Below, piece by piece: positions 20,186-29,459 of a stretch of 64,000 nucleotides of DNA (position 1 is the first letter of the stretch; each line of letters begins with the position of its first letter). Source of the DNA: Pseudomonas oryzae (GTDB lineage Bacteria; Pseudomonadota; Gammaproteobacteria; Pseudomonadales; Pseudomonadaceae); assembly GCF_900104805.1 (NCBI RefSeq), contig NZ_LT629751.1:2399001-2463000 (forward strand), given 5' to 3'. Below the pieces are notes generated by a model. The model searched no databases. It had not been told where the DNA came from and saw only the letters and a list, made by a program, of their open reading frames with translations. The position numbers and the translations under genes were made by a program.

Positions 20186-21596
20186 CCGTCTGCAGCTTTA
20201 CATCGACGGCGCCTGGGTGGCACCGCAGGGGCAGGGTCTGGCCGAGGTACAGAACCCGGCGTCCGAGGAAGTCATTGGTCGCGTGCCACTGGGTGGCGAA
20301 GCCGACGTGAACCGCGCGGTAGATGCCGCTCGGCGAGCTTTCCCCGTTTGGTCGCGGACGCCTTCCAGTGTGCGCGCCGGCTACATCCGTGCCTTGGCCA
20401 ATAAGCTCAGGGCACATGCCGATGAGATGGCCGCGCTGATCACCGCAGAGTTAGGCATGCCGGTCCAGTGGTGCCGGTTGGTCCAAGTGGACGGGCCCAT
20501 TGAGGGGTTGGAGAGTTTCATCGACCAAGCCGCGCATATGGACAAGGTGCGCGAGGTTGGCAACTCGCTGGTGGTGAAGGAGCCGGTTGGTGTCTGCGCC
20601 TTCATCAATCCCTGGAATTACCCCCTGCATCAACTGATCGGTAAGCTCGCCCCGGCCCTGGCCGCCGGCTGTACAGTGGTGGTCAAGCCGAGCCAGGACA
20701 CCCCGCTGCACGCATTCTTGCTTGCTGACATGATCCACTCCATCGGCCTGCCGGCGGGTGTATTCAACTTGGTCAGTGGCCCAGGCTCGAAAGTCGGCGA
20801 AGCCTTGGCACGGCATCCCGAGGTGGACATGGTGTCCTTCACCGGCTCGACCGGTGCCGGCATCAAGGTGTCGGAAGCTGCAGCGCAGTCGGTGAAGCGA
20901 GTGTGCTTGGAGCTGGGCGGCAAGTCGCCTTTCTTGATCACTGCGGATGCCGACTTGGCCGCTGCCGTACGCTTCGGTGTGCGGGAGGTGATGATCAACT
21001 CCGGGCAGACCTGCACAGCGTTGACTCGCATGCTGCTGCCAGCCAGCCGCTATGTCGAAGCGCTGGAAATCGCGCGCGCTGAGGCTGAAGCACTGAAGCT
21101 GGGCGACCCGCTTAATGCAGAGAGCTTCCTCGGCCCAATGTGCTCAGCTGGCCAGCGCCGTACTGTCCTGGACTACATTCGGGTGGGCCAGGAAGAGGGC
21201 GCACGCATGATCTGCGGTGGTGCTGAACGACCATTCGGCCTCGATCGTGGCCACTACGTGCAGCCAACCCTTTTCGCCGACGTGAACAACCAGATGCGCA
21301 TAGCCCGCGAGGAAATCTTCGGACCGGTGCTCTGCATGATCCCCTATGCCGATGAGGCCGAAGCGTTGCGCATTGCAAACGACTCGCCGTTCGGCCTGTC
21401 CAGTGCCGTCTGGGCCAGCGACCGGGAACAGGGGCTGCATCTCGCTCGACAGATACGTGCCGGCCAATGTTTCGTGAATGGCGGTGCCTTCAATTACCGG
21501 GCGCCTTTCGGCGGCTACAAGCAGTCCGGTAACGGTCGCGAGTGGGGCGAAGAAGGTCTGGCCGAGTTCGTGGAACACAAGGCTATCCAGCTCTGA
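20178..21596 (+). CDS. Aldehyde dehydrogenase, probable 4-guanidinobutyraldehyde dehydrogenase
   Basis: A 472-residue NAD(P)-dependent aldehyde dehydrogenase with the catalytic Glu in LELGGKSPFL, the catalytic Cys in NSGQTCTALTRM and the FNPWNYPL-like NPWNYPLHQLIGKLAPAL segment. It overlaps the end of aruH by 8 bases, so it is co-transcribed and probably coupled. The third step of the arginine transaminase pathway is oxidation of 4-guanidinobutyraldehyde to 4-guanidinobutyrate, done by the unlinked KauB in P. aeruginosa; context makes this gene the local candidate. Substrate is inference; family is secure. Confidence 0.85.
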   Translation: MHDRLQLYIDGAWVAPQGQGLAEVQNPASEEVIGRVPLGGEADVNRAVDAARRAFPVWSRTPSSVRAGYIRALANKLRAHADEMAALITAELGMPVQWCRLVQVDGPIEGLESFIDQAAHMDKVREVGNSLVVKEPVGVCAFINPWNYPLHQLIGKLAPALAAGCTVVVKPSQDTPLHAFLLADMIHSIGLPAGVFNLVSGPGSKVGEALARHPEVDMVSFTGSTGAGIKVSEAAAQSVKRVCLELGGKSPFLITADADLAAAVRFGVREVMINSGQTCTALTRMLLPASRYVEALEIARAEAEALKLGDPLNAESFLGPMCSAGQRRTVLDYIRVGQEEGARMICGGAERPFGLDRGHYVQPTLFADVNNQMRIAREEIFGPVLCMIPYADEAEALRIANDSPFGLSSAVWASDREQGLHLARQIRAGQCFVNGGAFNYRAPFGGYKQSGNGREWGEEGLAEFVEHKAIQL

Positions 21597-21709
21597 GACT
21601 ACGGGAATGCTCTGCGCAATCTTTCGTGATTGCTGGGCGTAAGCATCGGGGCAAGGGCTGCCTCATCTAAGAAGTGGAGTACTTGGTTCAAGTCGGGAAC
21701 CGAGCGTTT

Positions 21710-21741
21710 GCCGGCACGGCTAACCCTCATGCCGGCTTTTT
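21710..21741 (+). terminator. Rho-independent terminator after the aru cluster
   Basis: Inverted repeat GCCGGCA (21710-21716) and TGCCGGC (21730-21736) is followed by TTTTT and a GGGG stretch. It lies about 115 bases after the aldehyde dehydrogenase and 150 before the transporter genes, separating the two transcripts. Confidence 0.75.
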
Positions 21742-21890
21742 GGGGTTCTTCATGGCTCCCCGAAGATCCGTGAAGAACCTTTTTTTAACGTCAACAGCAG
21801 AAAACGGCCGGGCGATTACCTCTTCCTTCAGCGTTGGCTATGAGAAGCGTCGCCCCACTAGAACAACCCCAACAAAAAGAGGCAACACAG

Positions 21891-22649
21891 ATGAAACGAC
21901 TCACCCGTTTAGCACTGGTTTCCTTGGCATTCTGCGGCGTCGTCTCGACCGCTCAGGCTGAAACCCTGCGCATCGCCATGGATGGGACCTACCCGCCCTT
22001 CAACTACGTGGACTCGAACAACCAGTTGCACGGTTTCGATGTGGATATCTCCAACGCCTTGTGCGCGAAGATGAAGGTCGAATGCCAACTGGTGGTCCAG
22101 GATTGGGACGGCATCGTTCCCGCGCTGCTGGCCAAGAAATACGATGCCGTGGTCGCTTCCATGGCGATTACCGAGGAGCGCCAGAAGAAGGTGGCCTTCA
22201 CTGACCGCTACTACCGTACCCGTCTTGCCGTGGCGGTGGCCAAGGGTTCCGAGCTGAAGGACACCCGCCCCGAGAGCTTTAAGGGACTGGTGATTGGCGC
22301 CCAGTCGTCCACCACCCAGGGCATGTACGCCGAGGATGTGTTAGGCGCCGCCGGTGCTGAGGTGAAACTCTACCCTAACCAGGATGAGGCACAAGCCGAT
22401 CTGAATACCGGCCGCTTGGATGCCGTAGTCAACGACAAGTTTCCTCTGATCCATTGGCTGGCCAAGGACGGAAAGGACTGCTGCACCCTGCTCGGCGACC
22501 TTCAAGGATCCGATGACGACGTGGCCATTGCTGTGCGCCAGGAAGACAACGCCCTGCGTGAGCGCCTGAACAAGGCCTTGGCGGAGATGGTCAAGGATGG
22601 CACCTACAAGCAGATCGCCAGCCGCTACTTCTCTTTCGACATCTACTGA
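21891..22649 (+). CDS. Periplasmic binding protein of a basic amino acid ABC transporter
   Basis: A 252-residue SBP_bac_3 protein. The signal peptide is clear (MKRLTRLALVSLAFCGVVSTAQA, cleavage after AQA), followed by the family start ETLRIAMDGTYPPFNYVD and GFDVDISNALCAKMKVECQLV, as in the HisJ/ArtJ/AotJ group for arginine, ornithine, lysine or histidine. ATG 21891 is chosen because it gives the signal peptide; an upstream in-frame extension to 21834 would bury it. It heads an importer operon with two permeases, a flavoenzyme and an ATPase. Arginine as ligand is inferred from the preceding aru genes. Confidence 0.9.
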   Translation: MKRLTRLALVSLAFCGVVSTAQAETLRIAMDGTYPPFNYVDSNNQLHGFDVDISNALCAKMKVECQLVVQDWDGIVPALLAKKYDAVVASMAITEERQKKVAFTDRYYRTRLAVAVAKGSELKDTRPESFKGLVIGAQSSTTQGMYAEDVLGAAGAEVKLYPNQDEAQADLNTGRLDAVVNDKFPLIHWLAKDGKDCCTLLGDLQGSDDDVAIAVRQEDNALRERLNKALAEMVKDGTYKQIASRYFSFDIY

Positions 22650-22710
22650 TCAAATGCCGCGTGCCCGACCCCGGCCGGGCGCCTCGCGACCTCGATACGA
22701 GGCATGAATA

Positions 22711-23430
22711 ATGTTCGAGCAGTTGGCTCTCCTTTCCCTGGGTGAAGGCGGTTGGGGCATGGCCCTGTTGGCCGGCGCCCTGGTCACCCTGTCCCTAGCG
22801 CTGGCCTGCGTTCCATTGGGGCTTTCGCTGGGGCTGATCGTCGCACTCGGTGCCCGCTCGCCCCGCCGCTGGCAGCGCGCCTTGTCTTCGCTCTTCGCCA
22901 CGGTCTTCCGTGGCCTGCCGGAACTGCTGACGCTGTTGATCGTCTACTACGGTTGCCAGATCGGCTTGCAGAAGCTGCTGGCCCATTTCGGCCATCACAC
23001 CGAAGTCACCTTCAATGCCTTCCTCGCCGCCATGGTCGCCTTCAGCCTGGTGTTCGCCGCCTTTTCCAGCCAGGTCTGGCTGGGGGCCTTCAAGGTGGTG
23101 GGCAAGGGGCAGTACGACGCGGCCCAGGTGCTGAGTCTTTCGCATGCCACCACCTTTTTCAAAGTGATCTTGCCGCAGCTGACCCGGGTTGCCCTGCCCG
23201 GTCTGTCGAACAACTGGCTGAGCCTGCTCAAGGACACGTCTCTGGTGTCCACCATCTCCCTGGTGGACATGATGCGCCAGACGACTCTGGCGGTGGGCGC
23301 CACCAAGGAACCGATGCTGTTCTACGGCTGCGCCTGCCTGATCTATCTCTTCTTCTCTGCCCTTTCCGGCCGCGTCTTCAGCTACGCCGAGAAGCGCTTC
23401 AGCATTGGCCACAGGAGTCAACGCGCATGA
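22711..23430 (+). CDS. Amino acid ABC transporter permease (HisQ/AotQ-like)
   Basis: A 239-residue inner-membrane permease with about five hydrophobic segments. The EAA-loop region VVGKGQYDAAQVLSLSHATTFFKVILPQ matches HisQM permeases. It overlaps the next permease by four bases (ATGA at 23427), so the two subunits are coupled and likely form a heterodimer. It follows the binding-protein gene by 61 bases. Confidence 0.9.
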   Translation: MFEQLALLSLGEGGWGMALLAGALVTLSLALACVPLGLSLGLIVALGARSPRRWQRALSSLFATVFRGLPELLTLLIVYYGCQIGLQKLLAHFGHHTEVTFNAFLAAMVAFSLVFAAFSSQVWLGAFKVVGKGQYDAAQVLSLSHATTFFKVILPQLTRVALPGLSNNWLSLLKDTSLVSTISLVDMMRQTTLAVGATKEPMLFYGCACLIYLFFSALSGRVFSYAEKRFSIGHRSQRA

Positions 23431-24131
23431 GCGAATTCCTGCATTTCTTCGTCGATCCCCACCTGCTCGAACGCTACGGTCCAGGTCTCCTCAATGGCCT
23501 GTGGGTGACCGCCCAACTGGTGGCAGTCTCCTTCACCCTCGGTCTCATGCTGGGGCTGTTGCTGACCCTAGCGCGCAACTCCGGCAGTCGCCTTCTGCGT
23601 GGCGTGAGCGGCGGCTACATCTACCTGCTCCGGGGAACGCCGCTGCTGGCCCAGTTGTTCCTGCTTTACTACGGTGTCGGCTCGTTCCGCGAGTTCTGGC
23701 AGGACGTGGGGCTCTGGTGGTTCTTTCGAGACGCCTGGTACTGCGCACTGCTGGCCTTCACTTTGAACACCGCCGCCTACCAGGCAGAGATCTTCCGCGG
23801 CAGTCTGCTCGCCATCGCCCCCGGTCAGTACGAGGCTTGCTCGGCGCTCGGGCTATCCCGTGCCACCACCTTCTTCAGGGTGGTGCTGCCGCAATCGATG
23901 CTGGTGGCCATCCCGCCGCTGGGCAACGAGCTGATCCTGATGATCAAGGCCAGCGCTATTGCCTCCCTGGTGACCATCCACGACTTGATGGGCGTGGCCA
24001 AGGCGGGCTTCTCCCGCACATTCGACTTTCAGCTCTACTTCTGGGCCGCAGTCCTCTATCTGGTGCTGGTCGAACTGATTCGGCGCGGTCTGCTACTGGC
24101 CGAGGGGCGCCTGGGCCGCCACCTGCACTAG
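23427..24131 (+). CDS. Amino acid ABC transporter permease (HisM/AotM-like)
   Basis: A 234-residue permease starting MSEFLHFFVDPHLLERYGPG at the ATG inside the ATGA overlap. It has about five membrane segments, the LLRGTPLLAQLFLLYYG region and an EAA loop (AIAPGQYEACSALGLSRATTFFRVVLPQ). A longer open frame extends upstream to 22752 but that part is only the out-of-frame shadow of the first permease. Partner of the preceding permease. Confidence 0.9.
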   Translation: MSEFLHFFVDPHLLERYGPGLLNGLWVTAQLVAVSFTLGLMLGLLLTLARNSGSRLLRGVSGGYIYLLRGTPLLAQLFLLYYGVGSFREFWQDVGLWWFFRDAWYCALLAFTLNTAAYQAEIFRGSLLAIAPGQYEACSALGLSRATTFFRVVLPQSMLVAIPPLGNELILMIKASAIASLVTIHDLMGVAKAGFSRTFDFQLYFWAAVLYLVLVELIRRGLLLAEGRLGRHLH

Positions 24132-24180
24132 TCATCACAAAAACGAAGCACCGTCAGGGTGCCAACCGAAGGACCCTTCC

Positions 24181-25422
24181 ATGGACTGCGACATCCTTGT
24201 CTTGGGCGCCGGCATCGTCGGCGTCTCCACCGCCCTGCACCTGCAGGCGCGTGGTCGTGACGTCTGCTTGATCGACCGCGCCGAGCCGGGCTCGGGCACC
24301 AGCCACGGCAATGCCGGCCTGATCGAGCGCGCCAGTGTGGTGCCTTATGCCTTCCCACGCAGCTTCACGGCGCTGCTGCGCTATGGCCTAAACCGCCAGC
24401 CTGATGTGCGCTACAGCCCGGCGTACTTGCCGAAGATCGCTCCTTGGCTCGCGTCCTATTGGCACCACTCATCCGCGCACCGGCTGGAAGAGGCGTCCCG
24501 GGCCATGTTACCGCTGGTAGAGCGCTGCGTGGAGGAACACGACCATTGGGTGGCCGAAGCCGGACTTGGCCACCTGATCCGCGCGCGGGGCTGGATGGAC
24601 GTCTACCGTAGCCGCGCGGCCCTCGACCAGGCGGCTGCTGAGGCGCGAGCGCTCAGCCGCTTCGGCCTGCGCTTCGATGTGCTGGAGGCGGCCACCCTGC
24701 GCCAGCGCGAACCGCGGCTCGGCTCGGTTGCCGCCGGTTGCATCCACTGGCACGACCCCAAGACGGTGCTCGACCCCGGCGCCCTGGTGCGCGGCTATGC
24801 CGAGCTCTTCGTGCGTCGGGGCGGCCGCCTGCTCCAGGGGGACGCCACCCGCCTGCGCCAACAGAATGGCGGTTGGAGCGTGGACGCTGGCGGCGGCGAG
24901 CTGCGGGCCCGCGAGGCGGTGGTGGCCCTGGGACCGCAAGCGGGAGAGCTGTTCCGCCGCCTGGGCTACCGCATCCCCCTGGCCATCAAACGCGGCTACC
25001 ACATGCACTACGCGCCGGCCGAAGGCGCCGAGCTGGGCCATTCCGTCTGTGATGCCCAGGGCGGCTACGTGCTGGCGCCGATGGCGCGGGGCATTCGCCT
25101 GACCACCGGCATTGAGTTCGCCCACCCTGACGATCCGACCAACGAGATCCAGCTGCGCCGCGCCGAGCGCCTGGCCCGCGAGCTGTTCCCTTTGGGCCTG
25201 CGCCTGGACGCCGAGCCCTGGCTGGGGCGCCGTCCCTGCCTGCCGGATATGCGCCCGGTGATAGGCCCGGCACCGGATCATCCGGGCCTCTGGTTCAACT
25301 TCGGTCACGCCCACCACGGCTTGACCCTGGGCCCGGTCAGCGGCCGCCTGCTGGCGGAGATGATGACTGGCGCCCGCCCCTTTACCGACCCGACTCCCTA
25401 TGGCGCCCAGCGATTCCGCTGA
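24181..25422 (+). CDS. FAD-dependent D-amino acid dehydrogenase-like oxidoreductase
   Basis: A 413-residue DAO-superfamily flavoprotein. The FAD dinucleotide motif G9-A-G11-I-V-G14 lies at the N terminus (CDILVLGAGIVGVSTALHL), and the C-terminal part has the family segment RPCLPDMRPVIGPAPDHPGLWFNFGHAHHGLTLGP. It resembles DadA and the D-arginine dehydrogenase DauA in design. It sits between the permeases and the ATPase of the importer. D-arginine oxidation would give 2-ketoarginine, the AruI substrate, so a role in D-arginine use is a sensible inference; other D-amino acids are possible. A true DadA orthologue is encoded separately at 53767. Confidence 0.82.
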   Translation: MDCDILVLGAGIVGVSTALHLQARGRDVCLIDRAEPGSGTSHGNAGLIERASVVPYAFPRSFTALLRYGLNRQPDVRYSPAYLPKIAPWLASYWHHSSAHRLEEASRAMLPLVERCVEEHDHWVAEAGLGHLIRARGWMDVYRSRAALDQAAAEARALSRFGLRFDVLEAATLRQREPRLGSVAAGCIHWHDPKTVLDPGALVRGYAELFVRRGGRLLQGDATRLRQQNGGWSVDAGGGELRAREAVVALGPQAGELFRRLGYRIPLAIKRGYHMHYAPAEGAELGHSVCDAQGGYVLAPMARGIRLTTGIEFAHPDDPTNEIQLRRAERLARELFPLGLRLDAEPWLGRRPCLPDMRPVIGPAPDHPGLWFNFGHAHHGLTLGPVSGRLLAEMMTGARPFTDPTPYGAQRFR

Positions 25423-25470
25423 GCGCCCGGGCCCACCGACTTGCCGATACGCAGCAAAGAGGACAAGAAA

Positions 25471-26262
<792 letters not shown>

Positions 26263-26317
26263 TCGGCACATCAGTGGATGTTTGGCTGAGTGTGCCGTGG
26301 GGGCGAGTTAAATCTAT

Positions 26318-26340
26318 GAGGGCGCATAGCGCCCTCTTTC
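26318..26340 (+). terminator. Terminator after the importer operon
   Basis: A perfect stem GAGGGCGC/GCGCCCTC with a three-base loop is followed by TTTC. It lies 55 bases after the ATPase gene. The T-run is short, but stem strength and position support termination. Confidence 0.65.
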
Positions 26341-26588
26341 GATCTTACGAGCCTGAAAGGCCCGGTTAACTGTGTAAACCCGGTACGTTATTCTGTGTAA
26401 GCGCAACGAGGCTGATCGCCGGGATGCAGTCGAGACTGGCATGCGGCCTGTTCCAGTTGTAGTGATGCAGCCAGACAGGCAAGTGAGCTCGGAGCTTTCA
26501 TAGCGGCGAGCGTAGGCCCTCTCACGCAAGCTCGTTTGAATGAAGCGCTCGGCCTTGCCGTTGGTGCGTGGCGTATAGGGTTTGGGTT

Positions 26589-27449
26589 CTACCCCATTTT
26601 CACGGACGGTTTGAAAAGGGTTGAAAACTTCCGATCCTGCCGGGCGACTCTACGATGCATTCTCGGGTTATGAAACCGCTCGATGTAGTCGAATAGATCC
26701 GCTCGTGCTTCATCACGAGTCCGATACGATTGATGGGCAACCCGCTCCCGCTTAAGCAGGCCGAAGAAGCCTTCGCAGGCCGCGTTATCGCCGCAATGAC
26801 CAACGGCGCTCATGCTGCAAACCAGCGTGTTGCGATTCAGAAAACGTTGGTAATCAGCACTGGTGAACTGGCTGCCTTTATCGGAGTGCAGAATCACTGA
26901 CCAGTCGCCCTGGCGCTGCCAGATCGCCATTTCTACCGCTCGGATTACCATTTGCCGATCCTGGCGATGATGCATCGACCAACCAATCACCAACTTGCTG
27001 TACAGATCGAGCACCACGCACAGGAACAGCTTGCCTTCCAGAGTGGCAATCTCCGTGATGTCCGTGCCCCATCTGCGCTCCGGCTCCAGGGCGGTGAAGT
27101 CTCGCTCTAGCAAGTTGCTCACGCCGGCTGGACGGCTGGTGGCTGGTCGACCAAAGCCACGCTTCTTCCGGCGCGGCCAGCCTTGAATTCGCTCTGCCGC
27201 CATCAGGCGGGCAACCCGGTTCAGGCTGATGGTTTTGCCCTCCTCGAGCAGATCCTCGTGCATACGTGGTGCTCCGATTACACCACGGCTGTCCTCATGG
27301 ATCTCACGAATACGCTTCACCAGACGCGCATTCTCTTGGGCACGCGGGCTTGGCTCGCGATCCTGCCAGGCGTAATAACCACTGGCGGACACTTTCAGGC
27401 AGCGGCACATCAATCGCACAGGGTACTCGTTGCGGCAGCGCCGGATCAC
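26589..27449 (-). CDS. IS3-family transposase OrfB
   Basis: A 286-residue integrase: HTH_21-like start ([26 protein letters not shown]), DDE core with D in [15 protein letters not shown] in [13 protein letters not shown] and E in [16 protein letters not shown]. The third motif normally reads E-x-F-F-x-x-L-K, as here. GTG start at 27449 directly follows the orfA stop region. The frame is intact, but with orfA broken the fusion transposase cannot be made in the usual way. Confidence 0.92.
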   Translation of the reverse strand: MIRRCRNEYPVRLMCRCLKVSASGYYAWQDREPSPRAQENARLVKRIREIHEDSRGVIGAPRMHEDLLEEGKTISLNRVARLMAAERIQGWPRRKKRGFGRPATSRPAGVSNLLERDFTALEPERRWGTDITEIATLEGKLFLCVVLDLYSKLVIGWSMHHRQDRQMVIRAVEMAIWQRQGDWSVILHSDKGSQFTSADYQRFLNRNTLVCSMSAVGHCGDNAACEGFFGLLKRERVAHQSYRTRDEARADLFDYIERFHNPRMHRRVARQDRKFSTLFKPSVKMG

Positions 27450-27745
27450 CGCGTACCGCTCGATGACTCCTTGGCAAAGTACGCTGCCGCGTCTCTTAAA
27501 AAATCACGTTCCTTGGTCACTTGGGCCAACTCACGCTTGAGACGGGCAAGCTCCTCGTCTCGCGGGCTTCCCGTGCCGGGAAAGGCCTTTTCTCCGCCTG
27601 GCTGTGTCTCTCGAACCCAGCGCGTGAGCAGGTTCGGAGCAACACCAATCTACAGGGCCACCTGACGGCAACTGGCACCTGAACGACGAACCACTCCGAT
27701 GGCTTCCCGCTTGAATTCGGGGCTGTATTTCTTGCGCTTGGACAT
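27446..27745 (-). pseudogene. IS3-family OrfA with an in-frame TAG
   Basis: From ATG 27745 the frame reads MSKRKKYSPEFKREAIGVV, a typical HTH_Tnp_1 start, but codon 32 is TAG (27650-27652); reading on gives IGVAPNLLTRWVRE and a zipper ending AAAYFAKES, with the natural stop at 27446. A single base change explains the stop. The element is therefore probably defective unless complemented. Confidence 0.85.
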
Positions 27746-28165
27746 GAACACTCCTTCAGCTCGGCGTGAGCTTACTCGAAAATGTCCGTGCTAACGGGGT
27801 AGAACCCGGCCGGCTCCAGCTCGGCCAATCGGTGAAAACCTGCTTGCTTGAGATGGCGGGCGACAGTGCTAACGGCCAGCCCGAGCATCTGGGCGATCTG
27901 TCGGTAGGTCTTGCGGGATCTGCGCAGCTCAATCAATTGTTCGATCATGGCGCCTGCAGTGGCATGAGGGCATGAGTGCGGGCGTGATGAGCAATCCAGC
28001 AGGCCCGACTCGCCCCCTCACGAAAGCGTCTGAGCCACTTGTAGGCCGTGCGGACACTCACGCCAGCGGCTTGTGCAGCATCCTCGACACACAGGCCATT
28101 GAGCATGCATAAATGAGCAGGGCTCGACCTCGCAGGGTAAGACGGGCATGTTTATGCAGGCTCAT

Positions 28166-28578
28166 CCGGGGCTTCTGGAAAGCTGTATTGGTCGCGCTTC
28201 CAGAGTTCCGGGAATGCCCCCGAATGAACAACCTACTGAGAGATCACAGTTAGCGAACGAATTCGCCCCACACACGCTTGCTACCGACTTCGCAGGGTCG
28301 GCCGGGAAGAAGGCGGTGCTGAGCGAGCATTCGGCCTCAATTGCGGCCACGACGTGTAGCCACGCTCAGATTACGTTGGATCAACTTCTGCGCGGTCATA
28401 CCGCGCTTGGTGTTCTGGTTCGCGGCGTCCTTGCGCGGGCCAGCCCCGCAGACGAGTCATCCGGCCATCCGCGACCAAGAAAGTCAGCACATGCTACTCG
28501 GGTTGCCGCGGCGGTACCTAGAACTCCCGCAGACTGTTCACCTTCGGGATTGGAACCGCGCGCCCGGATCGCGATGCC
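28166..28578. other. 413-base gap without a supported gene
   Basis: Between the IS481 remnant and the binding-protein gene. A plus-strand open frame spans it, but its translation shows no domain and it runs on into the end of a real minus-strand gene. I see no promoter or terminator of note. Confidence 0.4.
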
Positions 28579-29334
28579 TTAGCGGTAGCTGTTGAGGATT
28601 TCGTCGACGAAGCCCTCGGTGCGCATCTCGTCTAGCGCGCCCTGCAGCTTCTGCACGATCTCGTCCGGCACATCGCGGTTCAACGCCAGGTAGAGCTCAG
28701 CCTGCTTGAAGCGCAGCACGGTCTTCAACCCCTCTACGCCATCCTGCTTGGCCAGGTAGCTGCCGGCCGGGTCGCCGGTGGCCCAGAGGTCAATCTGGCC
28801 CTTTTCCAGCTTCGTCGCGTTTTCCTGGTCACGTAGGGTGGTGACCGGTTCCAGTTTCTGTTGGACCAGATACTCGGCGGTGGCGTCGCCCTTGTAGGCG
28901 CCTACCTTGTACTTGCGCGCGTCGTCTAAGTTCGAGAGGGCAATCGAACTGTCGGCGCGGGCCAGCATCACCCAGTCGTCCACGCCGATGGGACCAACCC
29001 ACTTGAACGACTGCTCGCGCTCGGGCAATCGCGCGGTGACAAACACTCCGTAACCTGGCTTCTCTAGCGCCAGCTTGTAGATACGATCCCAGGGGAAGCG
29101 CAGGGTCAGGCTGTACTTGACTCCGGCGCGCTTGAACATCTCGCGGACGATGTCGACGGCGATACCATCGATGTTGTCTTCCTGGGCGAAGTTCTTCCCG
29201 TTGATCGCCATATTGTAGGGCGGGTAGTTCTCCGTCAGCAGGACGACACTGTAGTTCTCATCAACCCCGGCACGGGCGAGTCCGGCGACTAGCAACAGGG
29301 TGCCGGCCAGGGCCAGCGGCAAGCATTTCGGCAT
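28579..29334 (-). CDS. Periplasmic amino-acid-type solute-binding protein, orphan
   Basis: A 251-residue SBP_bac_3-like protein with signal peptide (MPKCLPLALAGTLLLVAGLARA) and the family features YSVVLLTENYPPYNMAING, a GIAVDIVREMFKRAGVKYSL segment and VTARLPEREQSFKWVGPIG. Members of this branch (often ~250 residues, ending in a DEMRTEGFVDEI-type helix) are frequently orphan, without adjacent permeases, as here. Ligand unknown; the neighbouring GABA/polyamine-type genes suggest a nitrogen compound. Confidence 0.83.
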   Translation of the reverse strand: MPKCLPLALAGTLLLVAGLARAGVDENYSVVLLTENYPPYNMAINGKNFAQEDNIDGIAVDIVREMFKRAGVKYSLTLRFPWDRIYKLALEKPGYGVFVTARLPEREQSFKWVGPIGVDDWVMLARADSSIALSNLDDARKYKVGAYKGDATAEYLVQQKLEPVTTLRDQENATKLEKGQIDLWATGDPAGSYLAKQDGVEGLKTVLRFKQAELYLALNRDVPDEIVQKLQGALDEMRTEGFVDEILNSYR

Positions 29335-29459
29335 GAACGACTTCCTTGCACAGAAGAAAGGACAGAGGCTGGGCGATACACCGCACTTGCGGGGCGCAGC
29401 TCAGCGCCCCGGGGTCGGAACTCCGCCAGACAGTTGACACGGGGCAATGAGCAGCTGAC

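Larger units (their letters stand above)
26584..27807 (-). mobile_element. Third IS3-family element, inserted in the IS481 remnant
   Basis: Ends GGGTTCTACCCC at 26584 and GGGGTAGAACCC at 27807 are inverted repeats that continue as related CACGGAC blocks (~24 bases). The length of 1224 bp is typical. Its orfA carries a nonsense codon. No target duplication is visible (TTT versus GGC), in keeping with a deletion at one flank. The orfA-side end recurs alone at 51348-51404. Confidence 0.85.
26366..28165 (-). pseudogene. IS481-type transposase remnant, split and deleted around an IS3-family element
   Basis: The N-terminal part runs from an ATG at 28165 to 27808 and the C-terminal part from 26583 to a stop at 26366. 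The first has MSLHKHARLTLRGRALL and, after a frameshift, AAQAAGVSVRTAYKWLRRFREG; the second has KPYTPRTNGKAERFIQTSLRERAY and, after another frameshift, WLHHYNWNRPHASLDCIPA, the IS481 C-terminal hallmark. The catalytic middle (~150 residues) is missing, so the IS3 insertion was accompanied by or followed by a deletion. Dead element. Confidence 0.75.

Noticed and set aside
22752-23426. Long plus-strand extension of the second permease gene
   Set aside because: It is the out-of-frame shadow of the first permease; the true start is the ATG at 23427.
28148-28582. 144-codon plus-strand frame in the gap after the IS481 remnant
   Set aside because: No recognisable domain and it runs into the 3' end of a well-supported minus-strand gene.
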